From: Anaerophaga thermohalophila DSM 12881
GTDB lineage: Bacteria > Bacteroidota > Bacteroidia > Bacteroidales > Marinilabiliaceae
Direction of reading: 5' to 3'
Assembly (NCBI RefSeq): GCF_000191885.1
Contig: NZ_AEWI01000024.1
Coordinates: 30,751-94,750, forward strand
Length of the DNA: 64,000 nucleotides
Shown: one piece after another, positions 44,298-53,399 of the stretch
Position numbering within the stretch: position 1 is the stretch's first letter
Layout of the letters: every line of letters starts with the position of its first letter
Translations under genes and position numbers: made by a program
Notes under the pieces: generated by a model
Told to the model about the DNA's origin: nothing
The model's input: the letters and a program-made list of their open reading frames with translations, nothing else
Databases searched by the model: none

Positions 44298-44347
44298 GTA
44301 GGAAGGTAGGAAGGTAGGAAGGTAGAAAGGTAGAAAGGTAGAACGGT
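44298..44347 (+). repeat. GGTAGGAA octamer array
   Basis: About six octamer units (GGTAGGAA, then GGTAGAAA variants) lie in the spacer after the TonB receptor stop codon. Downstream, 44400-44480 holds a duplicated GCTCGGCTCTGCCGCTT with AAGAATCTG ends, and 44489-44510 a short CCTCAA hexamer run. Confidence 0.85.
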
Positions 44348-44517
44348 TAAATGGTGAGTCTGCAGTAATGAGACTGGGAAATAGAGATGTTTGTCATTTC
44401 TGTGTTCGCTCGGCTCTGCCGCTTTGCCTGTAAAGAATCTGTGTCGCTCGGCTCTGCCGCTTGCTTGCAAGAATCTGGGGTGCCTCTCAACCTCAACCTT
44501 AGTCTCTGCCTTTTTTC

Positions 44518-46932
44518 CTAAAACCCGATATTTAGCGATACATTCAGGCGGCGACCGGTAAGATAGTTGGGAACGGCATACTGAAGGTTGTTGACATCGC
44601 TCACCCAATAGTACGATACGGTATTATTGATATCGAAAAGATTAAAGAATTCAAGTCCCAGCCAGGCTTCCTTTAATATATTACTTCTGAATGTACGCGT
44701 AACCCATGGCATCAGGTCTTTTGAGAACCCGATATCTATGCGGCGGTAAGGAGGCATTCTGAAGGTAGCCGTATAGCGGGGCGACCGTGGAGGGCCAAAC
44801 GGAAGTCCCGATCCGTAATATAGACTCAGATGCACCTTAAAAGTGGGATTGTTGGGCAAATAATCCTGAAAAAACATCGAAAAATTGAAGCGTTGATCGG
44901 ATGGGCGCGGTATGTAACCGGGTTCGCCGGGCTTGTCCCATGAATCGGTCAGAATATCTTCTTCGGTTCGCAGCAGCGAGAGCGTAGCCCACGATTCGGT
45001 GCCCGGTACAAATTCACCATGGAGTTTAAAATCCAGTCCAGTGGCAAAACCTTTTGCTTCGTTTTTTCCCGTGTACTGAATGCGTACGTTATCAATTTTG
45101 TATGGAACCAGGTCGTACAGATGTTTGTAATAAATTTCGGTTGAGAATTTGAAAGGACGTTCAAGTACGTAAAAATAATGGTCAAGGCCTGCCAGTATTT
45201 GTCGGGATTTCTGGGCTTCCAGGGTATTGATTTCGCCCGATTGGGGCGGACGGTATTCTTTGTAGAACGGGGGCTGAAAATACCAGCCACCACTTAAACG
45301 GAATCGCGTATTTGGGGTGGAAAAGGGGAGTACTGTGGCCTGAAAACGAGGTGTCAGGTGGAGCTTGCTTTCTTTATCGGACCATATAAGACGGGTTCCG
45401 TAGTTCATCCTTATTTTTCCCCACGAAGGTGTCAGGGTGGTTTGATGCGAAACGAACAACTTTAGATGATTGGTTTTTTGACGGAGCTCGGCATTCAGGC
45501 TGTAACTTAGTTCCATATCGGGATTTCGGGGAATGGAGTACCCGGCAGAGTCGATCAGTTCCCATTCGTTAATGCGGTCATCAAACTGCTCGTTCTGCCA
45601 ATCGACACCCCAACTGATGGAATTGTAGGAATTTACATTGTGCTTTCCTTTTACTGAGATGGTGGTAACGGTTGCCAGCAGATCATTCCTGGCATGTTGA
45701 AGATATTCTCCGATGCCAATATTGGTAGCTGTTTCATTTCCGTTCATTCCTTCAATTTCCTGAAGCCAGTAAGCCCCTGCAATGTCAAAAGCCTCTTGTT
45801 CCAGAGCCCCGTAGTGAGAGGTCTGAAGTTCGTATTGAGCATCTTGCCCGGGGTGAAATTTAAGCTTCACGGCCCCCATTCCTGTTTTAAAATTGTCTTT
45901 TTCCTGTCCGGCAAAATATATTTTCAGCCTTTTCACTTCGTTTATAGTTCCAAAAGTCGTTTCTCTGTCCGAAGGAATAAAATGGTAGCGATTGAGCGCA
46001 TAATATCCCAGTGCTTCGGCCGACAGATGAGGTGAAAACTGATAAGTAAAGAAAATTTGTGCATCGGTGAATTCGGGGTTATAGTCACCTTTAGTATCAA
46101 GGGTTCCCAAAAGATACCTGTTGGTTTTATGTCTGGCGCCGGCCAGCCAGGAAAATTTTCGGTCTGTTGTACTACCCTGAGTATAAACGCCAGCACCCAG
46201 TAAGTTGATGTTAGCACCTGTGGCCAGTGAGTCAGGCTGCTTGTATCGAACATCAAGTACCGAACTCATTTTGTCTCCATAACCAACCCCAAATCCGCCT
46301 GATGAAAAATAGACCGATTCCACCAGGTCGGGGTTGACAATGCTAAGTCCTTCCTGTTGTCCGCTCCGTATAAGCTGAGGGCGGTGTACCTCGAAACCAT
46401 TGAGGTAGACCAGATTTTCGTCGAAGTTTCCCCCACGAACACGGTATTGTGTGCTTAATTCATTGGCCGAAGCTACACCCATCTGAGAACGTACCAATCC
46501 TTCGATGGCATACCCGGCTGGTGAAGGAAGCCGGACCGCAAGGTTGGGTGATATTGTGGTGGTCGTCTGATCGTCCTGGGCCTGTACAGAAATTTTTACT
46601 TCGCTGACTTCCCGGATGCGTTTTTTTAAGGTGATGACGAGCGGGATTTCTTGAATGTCTTCCAGGCTAATGATAATTTGCCTTGGCACGTATTCAATAT
46701 GCGAAATTTGAAGTGATAAAGGGAATTGCGATTGAGTAGTTAGTTCAAAATTTCCTTCATTGTTGGTCGTAGTTCCCGATGAGCGTCCTTCAGCAATGAT
46801 ATTGACCAGTTCTACCGGTTTGCCTTCTTCAGTAACAACCTTTCCGTGTATGGTAATTTTCTCCTGGGCAAATATACTATCCAGGGTGAAAAACAGAAAA
46901 AGTACAAATAGCAAGCAGTGTTTAAAGTACAT
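44518..46932 (-). CDS. TonB-dependent outer-membrane receptor
   Basis: This 804-residue protein has a signal peptide (1-22), a CarboxypepD-reg-like domain (about 26-105), a plug (about 125-225 with 'YRVRGGNFDENLVYLNGFEV'), and a 22-strand-type barrel to the end ('YLTGRRLNVSLNIGF'). It imports an unknown ligand using the TonB system. The absence of a SusD partner sets it apart from SusCD pairs. Its -7 box is TATTTTTG at 46965-46972, and a hexamer array starts around the expected -33 position. Confidence 0.92.
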   Translation of the reverse strand: MYFKHCLLFVLFLFFTLDSIFAQEKITIHGKVVTEEGKPVELVNIIAEGRSSGTTTNNEGNFELTTQSQFPLSLQISHIEYVPRQIIISLEDIQEIPLVITLKKRIREVSEVKISVQAQDDQTTTTISPNLAVRLPSPAGYAIEGLVRSQMGVASANELSTQYRVRGGNFDENLVYLNGFEVHRPQLIRSGQQEGLSIVNPDLVESVYFSSGGFGVGYGDKMSSVLDVRYKQPDSLATGANINLLGAGVYTQGSTTDRKFSWLAGARHKTNRYLLGTLDTKGDYNPEFTDAQIFFTYQFSPHLSAEALGYYALNRYHFIPSDRETTFGTINEVKRLKIYFAGQEKDNFKTGMGAVKLKFHPGQDAQYELQTSHYGALEQEAFDIAGAYWLQEIEGMNGNETATNIGIGEYLQHARNDLLATVTTISVKGKHNVNSYNSISWGVDWQNEQFDDRINEWELIDSAGYSIPRNPDMELSYSLNAELRQKTNHLKLFVSHQTTLTPSWGKIRMNYGTRLIWSDKESKLHLTPRFQATVLPFSTPNTRFRLSGGWYFQPPFYKEYRPPQSGEINTLEAQKSRQILAGLDHYFYVLERPFKFSTEIYYKHLYDLVPYKIDNVRIQYTGKNEAKGFATGLDFKLHGEFVPGTESWATLSLLRTEEDILTDSWDKPGEPGYIPRPSDQRFNFSMFFQDYLPNNPTFKVHLSLYYGSGLPFGPPRSPRYTATFRMPPYRRIDIGFSKDLMPWVTRTFRSNILKEAWLGLEFFNLFDINNTVSYYWVSDVNNLQYAVPNYLTGRRLNVSLNIGF

Positions 46933-46964
46933 ACGGCAACGGGACTCCTTATTTCTTTCAAACG

Positions 46965-46972
46965 CAAAAATA
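46965..46972 (-). promoter_or_regulatory. -7 box of the TonB receptor promoter
   Basis: TATTTTTG on the minus strand fits TAnnTTTG and places the start about 26 nt before the ATG. The region where the -33 box should be (about 46992-46996) is degenerate hexamer repeat, without a TTTG. Confidence 0.55.
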
Positions 46973-47000
46973 GGGAAAATATTGAGGAGAATGAGAATGA

Positions 47001-47112
47001 GGTTAAGGTTAAGGTTAAGGTTAAGGTTAAGGTTAAGGTTAAGGTTGAGGTTAAGGTTGAGGATGAGGTTGAGGTTGAGGATGAGGTTAAGGTTAAGGAT
47101 GAGGTTGAGGTT
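47001..47112 (+). repeat. GGTTAA/GGTTGA hexanucleotide array upstream of the TonB receptor
   Basis: About 18 hexamers (GGTTAA, then mixed GGTTGA, GGATGA and GGTTAA) are preceded by a degenerate GAGAAT stretch from 46984. The array sits directly upstream of the receptor promoter. No gene is present in 47113-47537, which carries a partial family B end (about 47203-47230) and A/T-rich leader. Confidence 0.95.
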
Positions 47113-47537
47113 GCCGTTTAATGATTTGCAACCGGGGATATTATTTCACGCTGAAACGGGTTTTCGGGGTGAGCTCCTCAAGCAGAATGAGTTGAGCTCT
47201 TAAGGCAATCTTTGTCATGCTCGTTTCATTGGCAAGTGTTTGAAATAGTTTAACGGACTATTGGTTTAACATGCAGATTTTCAAAATTGTAAGATTCATT
47301 TTAGACTGGGCTCATCTATAAAAATCTGATAGTCTATTGAATAATGTTGCATACCAGAAATATTATTAATAACTTGAATTCGTTTTTATTGTTTGAATAC
47401 CAGTTGTTTGTTTTTTGCCTTACGAGCAATAAATGTCATTATTTTGTAAAACGGGCATGGAATGACTCAGATTAATACATATTCTCTATTTATTAACAAG
47501 TTTAATTTCAGTTATCTAATCAAAAAACAAAGCTTTT

Positions 47538-48119
47538 ATGAAAAAACAAGCGATTACTTTAGGACGAATTGGTATTTTGTTGCCGATTGCAGTAATAATA
47601 CCAATCATTAACATGTTTGTTGGCATAGCGGTCATCGTTCTTCTTCTGATGTCGCACAATTATTTTTCCAAAGTTTATGAAAAGCCGCTTATTTTTAAAA
47701 AGGCCCTGACCGGTACTATCATTGAAATTGTTGCCAATATTGTTGGCTGGATTATTTTTGTGATTGCAATTGGTTCTGCGGCTTTAAGTATGTCATCCGG
47801 CGGTGAAGTAGAACCCGTCAACTTTCAGAAAATAACGAGTGTTCTTTTTGAAAGCGCTGCGACGATTATCGGGGGCATCATAATACTTGCGGGTTTAATT
47901 ATCGGTTTTTACTTCATCTGGCAGGGCTTGAAGCTGTTGGCAGAACAAACCGGAGTGAAACTTTTTAATACTGCAGGGTTGCTATATTTTATTGGTGCAA
48001 TTGGAATCATTGTTTTTGGTCTGGGTATCATTGTGATCTTTGCTGCGTGGATTGTACATATTGTGGCTTACTTTACAGTGCAGCCTGATGAAAAACCAGC
48101 CGAAGCAACAACCGCATAA
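47538..48119 (+). CDS. Predicted membrane protein, DUF996-like
   Basis: This 193-residue protein has four or five TM segments in two Gly/Ile/Val-rich blocks ('GIAVIVLLLMSHNYFSKVY', 'IIGGIIILAGLIIGFYFIW', 'LYFIGAIGIIVFGLGIIVIF'). The layout resembles DUF996, a family described mainly from archaea. Function is unknown. A polar C-terminal tail ('QPDEKPAEATTA') follows. No partner gene is close. Confidence 0.65.
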   Translation: MKKQAITLGRIGILLPIAVIIPIINMFVGIAVIVLLLMSHNYFSKVYEKPLIFKKALTGTIIEIVANIVGWIIFVIAIGSAALSMSSGGEVEPVNFQKITSVLFESAATIIGGIIILAGLIIGFYFIWQGLKLLAEQTGVKLFNTAGLLYFIGAIGIIVFGLGIIVIFAAWIVHIVAYFTVQPDEKPAEATTA

Positions 48120-48265
48120 ACAGAAATATACCTGTGTTGTCTCATTTTATAGATGACATGACAATAGCGGTGAAATTAAGCAGGGGTGTCACAAAAGTTA
48201 ATGACAGACACTAAATTATCTTTAAGGACATTATCTTTAAGGACATCCCCTTTTTAAGTGTTCAC

Positions 48266-48650
48266 TCACTCTTCAGTATATTCGTTCAGTTCAATATAAG
48301 ATGTCTCTCCGTCATCTATAGTAACATCGGTCATCAATGGCAATGGCAGATCAAAATTTATGCAGCTCTTTCATTCTGCCGTTCCATCAAAGTCATCACC
48401 CTGCAATGTGGTTTCAATAACGTATCCTTCATAGCCGGCATATTCCGGTTCCTGTAACAACGGATGAAACGAGCATGGCAAAGTTTGCCACAATAAGAAT
48501 ATGTATAAATTCTTGCATGCGAATTCCATTCGACCAATAACTTAGATTAATTTTATACTGATGAAAGCGTGTTACCGTCGGCTTCATAGCTCCAGTTAGA
48601 CCGGGTTTCTTTAGTTTTATAAAACTTTAACAAACCTTTGACACCCTTTA
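48266..48650 (-). pseudogene. Decayed gene split by a family B repeat
   Basis: Read leftward, an upstream stretch ('KGLLKFYKTKETRSNWSYEA') is followed by a family B element (48463-48566). A downstream stretch in another frame then reads 'EPEYAGYEGYVIETTLQGDD', has one in-frame TGA at 48371-48373, and continues 'MTDVTIDDGETSYIELNEYT' to a stop at 48266-48268. No start codon remains. The two halves look like parts of one acidic protein, but I do not recognise it. Confidence 0.5.
48463..48566 (+). repeat. Family B repeat, complete (104 bp), inside a pseudogene
   Basis: It runs from GATGAAACGAGCATGGCAAA through AATATGTATAAATTCTTGCATGCG to TTTTATACTGATGAAA. The hairpins TGGCAAA/TTTGCCA and AAGAAT/ATTCTT are intact. 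Confidence 0.9.
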
Positions 48651-48756
48651 ATCATTGCGGTATTACATTTGTTGCGTTAAAAATCACGGGGTTAGACCCG
48701 ATAATTATTTGGGTTTTATAAGGGTAAAAAACGCCGGAATAAAGATTAAAAGAAGA

Positions 48757-50025
48757 ATGAGATACCATTTGATTTTTTTGTGGGTGTTAGTCTTGTTGGT
48801 AGGAGGGATTGACTGGTTACTTTGGAGGTTTTGGAAGAAGGGGGAGCCTTTGCAGGGATTTCGTAAATGGTTTGCTGTTACAGGATTTATCATATTTCCC
48901 ATTGTTTTTTTAGCCGGATTTTTTGCTTTTGGATTACTTATACGGGATGTCGAAAGTTATCATGTATATAATGCATTTGGTATCTTTCTGACCGTTTTTC
49001 TTTTGATTTATCTGCCTAAATTCGTCTTTATTCTGGTTCAGGGGATCGGAAGAGTACAAAAGGTGTTGCCCCGCAGACCAACTCCGCAACGCAAAAGGCA
49101 TTATCCTCCCATATCGCGTGCCAGGTTTCTCAGTCAGGTTGGCATCATTATGGCTACCGCGCCGGTTGTCGGGTTGTTGTTTGGTGTTTTTAAGGGACGT
49201 TTTGCTTTTTATACCCGTCATGTCAACCTTTCATTTCCCAATTTTCCAGGGGCATTCGACGGTTTAAGGATCGTTCAGATATCGGATTTGCACCTCGGTA
49301 GTTTTGGAACCAACCGTGAACCTTTGCGTGAGGCGGTGCAACTCATTAACGACGAGAAGCCGGATATGGTGTTTTTTACCGGCGATCTGGTCAACAATTT
49401 TGCCGGGGAAACAAGGGGGTGGGAAGATATTTTAGGAAAAATAAATGCGCCATTGGGTAAATATGCCATTTTGGGAAATCATGATTACGGCGATTATAGC
49501 TCATGGCCAACAGAACAGCGCAAGGCTGCTAATTTCAAAGGCATCGTTTCGGCATTTCGACGATTTGGATTTCAGCTTTTAAGGAACGAATCTGTCACTA
49601 TTGAGAAGGATGGACAACACTTTGTTATAAGTGGCGTAGAAAATTGGGGCCATCCGCCTTTCCCCCAATATGGCGATTTGGAAAAAGCCTGGAGTGAGGC
49701 CGGAAATGTGCCTTTTAAAATTTTACTTTCTCACGACCCTGATCACTGGGATGCAGAAGTAGTTGGGAAAAAAGACTACGATCTGACTATGGCTGGACAT
49801 ACCCACGGAATGCAGTTTGGTGTTGAAGTGGGTAAATTTAACTGGAGTCCGGCAAAGTATAGGTTCAAGCGATGGGCAGGCCTTTATCGCGAAGGCAATC
49901 AGTTTCTTTATGTAAACCGGGGACTTGGCTATCTGGGTATGCCAGCCCGTGTTGGAATGCCTCCGGAGATAACTGTCTTTGAGTTACATCGTGGGGGACA
50001 ATTCACTGCTGATAAACAGAAATGA
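48757..50025 (+). CDS. Calcineurin-like metallophosphoesterase (membrane-anchored)
   Basis: I chose the ATG at 48757 (422 residues), which directly precedes a hydrophobic segment; an upstream TTG at 48655 adds an unlikely polar leader. Three or four N-terminal TM segments (to about 145) are followed by the phosphoesterase domain with 'QISDLHLG' (D177, H179), 'FFTGDLVN', 'GNHDYGD', 'LLSHDPDHW' and 'AGHTHG'. The build matches YkuE-like proteins. Its TGA stop is partly made by an inserted family A element; the ancestral sequence would have read TAA at the same place. Confidence 0.9.
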   Translation: MRYHLIFLWVLVLLVGGIDWLLWRFWKKGEPLQGFRKWFAVTGFIIFPIVFLAGFFAFGLLIRDVESYHVYNAFGIFLTVFLLIYLPKFVFILVQGIGRVQKVLPRRPTPQRKRHYPPISRARFLSQVGIIMATAPVVGLLFGVFKGRFAFYTRHVNLSFPNFPGAFDGLRIVQISDLHLGSFGTNREPLREAVQLINDEKPDMVFFTGDLVNNFAGETRGWEDILGKINAPLGKYAILGNHDYGDYSSWPTEQRKAANFKGIVSAFRRFGFQLLRNESVTIEKDGQHFVISGVENWGHPPFPQYGDLEKAWSEAGNVPFKILLSHDPDHWDAEVVGKKDYDLTMAGHTHGMQFGVEVGKFNWSPAKYRFKRWAGLYREGNQFLYVNRGLGYLGMPARVGMPPEITVFELHRGGQFTADKQK

Positions 50026-50080
50026 TTGCAGTATAAAAGGCATATTTTTGTCAAAATCAAGGCGTTTTTAGACTGGGCTC
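50024..50080 (+). mobile_element. Family A element with internal deletion (57 bp)
   Basis: It keeps both ends (GATTGCAGTATAAAAGGCAT and TTTTTAGACTGGGCTC) but lacks most of the core. The flanks are the direct repeat AGAAAT (50018-50023 and 50081-50086). Its first two bases complete the TGA stop of the phosphoesterase gene. Confidence 0.85.
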
Positions 50081-50103
50081 AGAAATAATAAGGAATATAT
50101 TTT

Positions 50104-53079
50104 TTATTTGTTGATCAGGAAGCTGTCGAAACTGGTGGAAAACACCACTTCATGAAAAAACGATCTGTCGGCATCGCGGTATCCGCCCCTGTATCCTATA
50201 CTAAAAGGCAGAACAAATCTGAATGCATGGAAATCGCTCATTAATTCAATGCCTTTTGATGTAAATGTATTTGTATAGTAATATGTCAATCCGGTTTCTT
50301 TTTCTTCGAGTTTGAATTTTGCCCGTGCAGCATCAAAAAACAGATTAAGGCGAAACCGTTTGATATAAATTAATCCGGGCAACGACCAGTCGGGATTCCA
50401 AAGCGGCATTTGGTAGGTTCCGTTAAAAACGTACATATTATCGTTCGTAATATATTCATACCCGCGGGGCAGATCGAGCAAGTCGCCGAATTTTTGATAC
50501 ATCCGGTATGGTAAATTTGTGTCAATTTCTTCACCGTTAATTTTATTTTGCCACTCGTTGTCAATGCGTATGGCATGATGTTGTCCGATTCCGGGAAAAT
50601 AAAGCCGGCTGCTGATGCCGTAAACCTTTCCGGCATTGTAATTTCCCCAGGGTGTATGCCTGAAAATGAAACTGAAACTTTGGCCCCATCGTGTATTGAC
50701 ATCGCGTGCTGTTCCTCTGAGTTTATTATGAAAATAGGCGGAGTACTCCATTCCCCAGTAGTCAATATCCGGAATATAAATCATATTGTTTTCTCCGGTT
50801 TCAATCAGGTTTCCATTGTTGCCAATTATAAAAAACGATTGTTCATAATTACGATTGCTAATATTTTGCCATGACAAGCGGCTTTCGAATTGAAGCAAAC
50901 GGCGCCATTTCCCGATACTGAGATCGAGCGGAATACGTGTTCCTGCCTCCAGACTTATATGATTTTCTTTTCCTTGTTGTTCGAGAGTAAACAGGCGGGT
51001 TGTGCTTTCATACATATTATTCCCGAAGGATTCTTTATAGTCGCCCCATTTTAGATCAAAATCTATTATCGGAAACCATCCACGGTAGGTAAGGCCGATA
51101 TTGAACTTTTCACGACTTTTCGATTTTGCGGCATTGTATCCTGCCCGTGTTATCATAGTACCAAGGAGATTCTGGCTCATCAGTGACAGGCCAGGATAAA
51201 GACTCTGGTTGTCAATGTCAATGTATGCGGGGGCCCAGCTGTGAAGGTTTATCAGGTTCCATTTGCTGTAAGGTCTTATCCCGAAGGTATCGGGCTTATA
51301 GTTGGTTTGGATGCGGGGCTCCTGTATTTTGAGCTTTTTTACAAGGTCATTGGTCAAATCAGCCGGCTCTACGCCCTCTTTTACAGTTTGCCAGGCGGGT
51401 ATTTTTACAAGTTGATAGCCCGTTGGCGTATAATTCGAGTAAATAAGAGAATCTTTCCCTCTAAGAGAAGGGAAGGTGGCACCGAATCTTGACTGAGTCA
51501 GTTGTGACGTGATACCGGTTTTAATGTTGGTGCGGAAAATCTCCTCGGAATTTTGTGTTGATGCCGTATACCAGAAGTAATGATCTCTTTTTACAGGGTA
51601 TTTTGGTTCATCGAAGGCAGGCTTCCGAAGCGTTTCCCACTGGTTGGTTTTGGTGTTCAGGCTAACAATACTTTTCCCCGAATCGGAGAGGAGTACCAAC
51701 ACCAGTTCGTCTTTTTCATCACTCCATGAAGGATGCATCGGAAAAGCATTTCCGGGAGTCGGAATTCTTTTTATCGCTTTTCCCTTCCACATATCGATAA
51801 GGGTTATGAAAAATTGATAACCGGTTGTATTTTCTACCACAGCCATGGTGTCCGATCCGGTTTTTAAGGCGGGGGCGAAATAACGTGTTCGGGAGGTTAG
51901 TGTTGACGTTTGCTTTGTAAACCTGTCGTAAACTCTCACGATAGAATAATCTGCATTATTCCAGCGAATATGGGGAGTAAACTCTGTCCATGCTACCCAT
52001 CGCTCATTGGCGGTTATGGGATCACTGTTTCTGCTTCCTGTATAAGCAATTGTTTCTATATCTCCTGAAGATGAGATGTTCACGATACGGGTTCGCTGTC
52101 CAGGCCCGGTTATCTGGGCAAAAACGTCTCCCTGTTCAGTAACTACCGGATATTCGATGTTGGTATAGTCGTCATTTCCCCTGGCGATGAACGCGAAATC
52201 TGAAGTTTTGAGGGTGTCGTCGTAGTTTCTCCATGCTGTAGCAAGACTGTCAAAAACAGCATTGTAAAGCAGACGCTGATTGCGATAACCTGTTTTCCTG
52301 ATCGCTTCTCTGAAGGGGATAAGCGACCAGCTGTTTCGCCCCACATTGTCGATCACCTCTTCCCATATTTCAGCTCCATACCGTTGTCTGACCGCGGCCG
52401 TGAAGTGATAGCCCATTTTGTAGTAATCCGGCACAAATTCTTTGTATGAGCCAAGATAGGCTTTGTCGAAATCGTCATATCCATAGCGGGTCAGCCGTGC
52501 CTTGAGCGGCTGGCTGAACGCAGGCAACCTTCCACGGCCACTTTCCGAAAGTGTGGTTTCGGTGATGACGGCATCACCCTCCATAAACCACATGGGCAGG
52601 TAAGCACCAAGGACAGCTCCCGTGGCTTGCTCCCCTGTAAACCAGGATGCAACTTTTGTAAATCCCTGCCTGAGTTTATCGATCTGTACCACGTGACGAT
52701 ATTCGTGAATGGCCAGTTGTTTCAACCAATCGATTCCGTAGTTATTCTGATCGGGAGACGGATATAGCTCAATACGCCTGGGAGCCCATGATACAAAGCC
52801 ATTGGAAAAGGTGGAGCGTCCGTGTATTATTATATCTATTTTACGTGGTTTATGATTAAGCGAAGCCTCCACTCTGGGGGCAATACTGTCAAGAAAAAGA
52901 GCAAGCTCAGTGGCGGGTTCGGCAAATTCTTCGGGGAAAACCAGCCGGAATCGATCGGTGTTAATCTGTTTCCATTTTACGGAAGCAGGATCGGCTCCTG
53001 ATGTGTAATACTGAGCATTGGAGGTAATAGTGAAGAAAGCAAGAATGAAGATTAGTAATGTGAAAATATTTTTTTGCAT
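50104..53079 (-). CDS. Giant outer-membrane protein: HEXXH peptidase-like domain, beta-propeller and barrel
   Basis: From the ATG at 53079 the protein has 991 residues with a signal peptide to about 22. A peptidase-MA-like domain (about 25-230) has 'HEYRH' at 125-129 and a glutamate at about 167 in 'WFMEGDA', the gluzincin arrangement. A WD40/TolB-type propeller (about 290-570) follows, with repeated short strands around 'HPSWSDEKDELVLVLL'. The last 400 residues look like an outer-membrane barrel. Substrate and partners are unknown; a surface- or periplasm-facing peptidase is inference. Confidence 0.75.
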   Translation of the reverse strand: MQKNIFTLLIFILAFFTITSNAQYYTSGADPASVKWKQINTDRFRLVFPEEFAEPATELALFLDSIAPRVEASLNHKPRKIDIIIHGRSTFSNGFVSWAPRRIELYPSPDQNNYGIDWLKQLAIHEYRHVVQIDKLRQGFTKVASWFTGEQATGAVLGAYLPMWFMEGDAVITETTLSESGRGRLPAFSQPLKARLTRYGYDDFDKAYLGSYKEFVPDYYKMGYHFTAAVRQRYGAEIWEEVIDNVGRNSWSLIPFREAIRKTGYRNQRLLYNAVFDSLATAWRNYDDTLKTSDFAFIARGNDDYTNIEYPVVTEQGDVFAQITGPGQRTRIVNISSSGDIETIAYTGSRNSDPITANERWVAWTEFTPHIRWNNADYSIVRVYDRFTKQTSTLTSRTRYFAPALKTGSDTMAVVENTTGYQFFITLIDMWKGKAIKRIPTPGNAFPMHPSWSDEKDELVLVLLSDSGKSIVSLNTKTNQWETLRKPAFDEPKYPVKRDHYFWYTASTQNSEEIFRTNIKTGITSQLTQSRFGATFPSLRGKDSLIYSNYTPTGYQLVKIPAWQTVKEGVEPADLTNDLVKKLKIQEPRIQTNYKPDTFGIRPYSKWNLINLHSWAPAYIDIDNQSLYPGLSLMSQNLLGTMITRAGYNAAKSKSREKFNIGLTYRGWFPIIDFDLKWGDYKESFGNNMYESTTRLFTLEQQGKENHISLEAGTRIPLDLSIGKWRRLLQFESRLSWQNISNRNYEQSFFIIGNNGNLIETGENNMIYIPDIDYWGMEYSAYFHNKLRGTARDVNTRWGQSFSFIFRHTPWGNYNAGKVYGISSRLYFPGIGQHHAIRIDNEWQNKINGEEIDTNLPYRMYQKFGDLLDLPRGYEYITNDNMYVFNGTYQMPLWNPDWSLPGLIYIKRFRLNLFFDAARAKFKLEEKETGLTYYYTNTFTSKGIELMSDFHAFRFVLPFSIGYRGGYRDADRSFFHEVVFSTSFDSFLINK

Positions 53080-53169
53080 AACAGAGACATCTGGCATGTT
53101 ATTTTTAACCTCAAACCTCTGAGTTCTAATCTCAGCGTTCAGGTTTTTTTTAACAGACTATTAATCTGA

Positions 53170-53246
53170 CCTGCTTTAAATTTGTCTGCGATTGCTTGTG
53201 TTATCTGATATTTGAGCATCTCATGACGAAAGCTTATTGAAGCAGG
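53170..53246. repeat. Family D element, short copy
   Basis: CCTGCTT and AAGCAGG form the ends. The body is about 85% identical to one arm of 43426-43599 in inverted orientation (AAATTTGTCTGCGATTGCTTG, then CATCTCATGACGAAAG). Confidence 0.75.
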
Positions 53247-53258
53247 CTAACTATCTAT

Positions 53259-53399
53259 GAGTGCAGTATAAAAAAGCATATTTTTGTCAAAATCAAGACG
53301 TTTTAAATTTTTGTACCGGAGTTAACTTGTTGTTAATGAGGATGCAAAATTTAAAACAACAACGAGTTTGGCAACAAAGATGCTTTTTAGACCGGGCTC
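53259..53399 (+). mobile_element. Family A MITE, full length (141 bp)
   Basis: It runs from GAGTGCAGTATAAAAAAGCA to GATGCTTTTTAGACCGGGCTC. The flanks are the direct repeat ATCTAT (53253-53258 and 53400-53405). It is very close in sequence to the 24581 copy. Confidence 0.9.
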
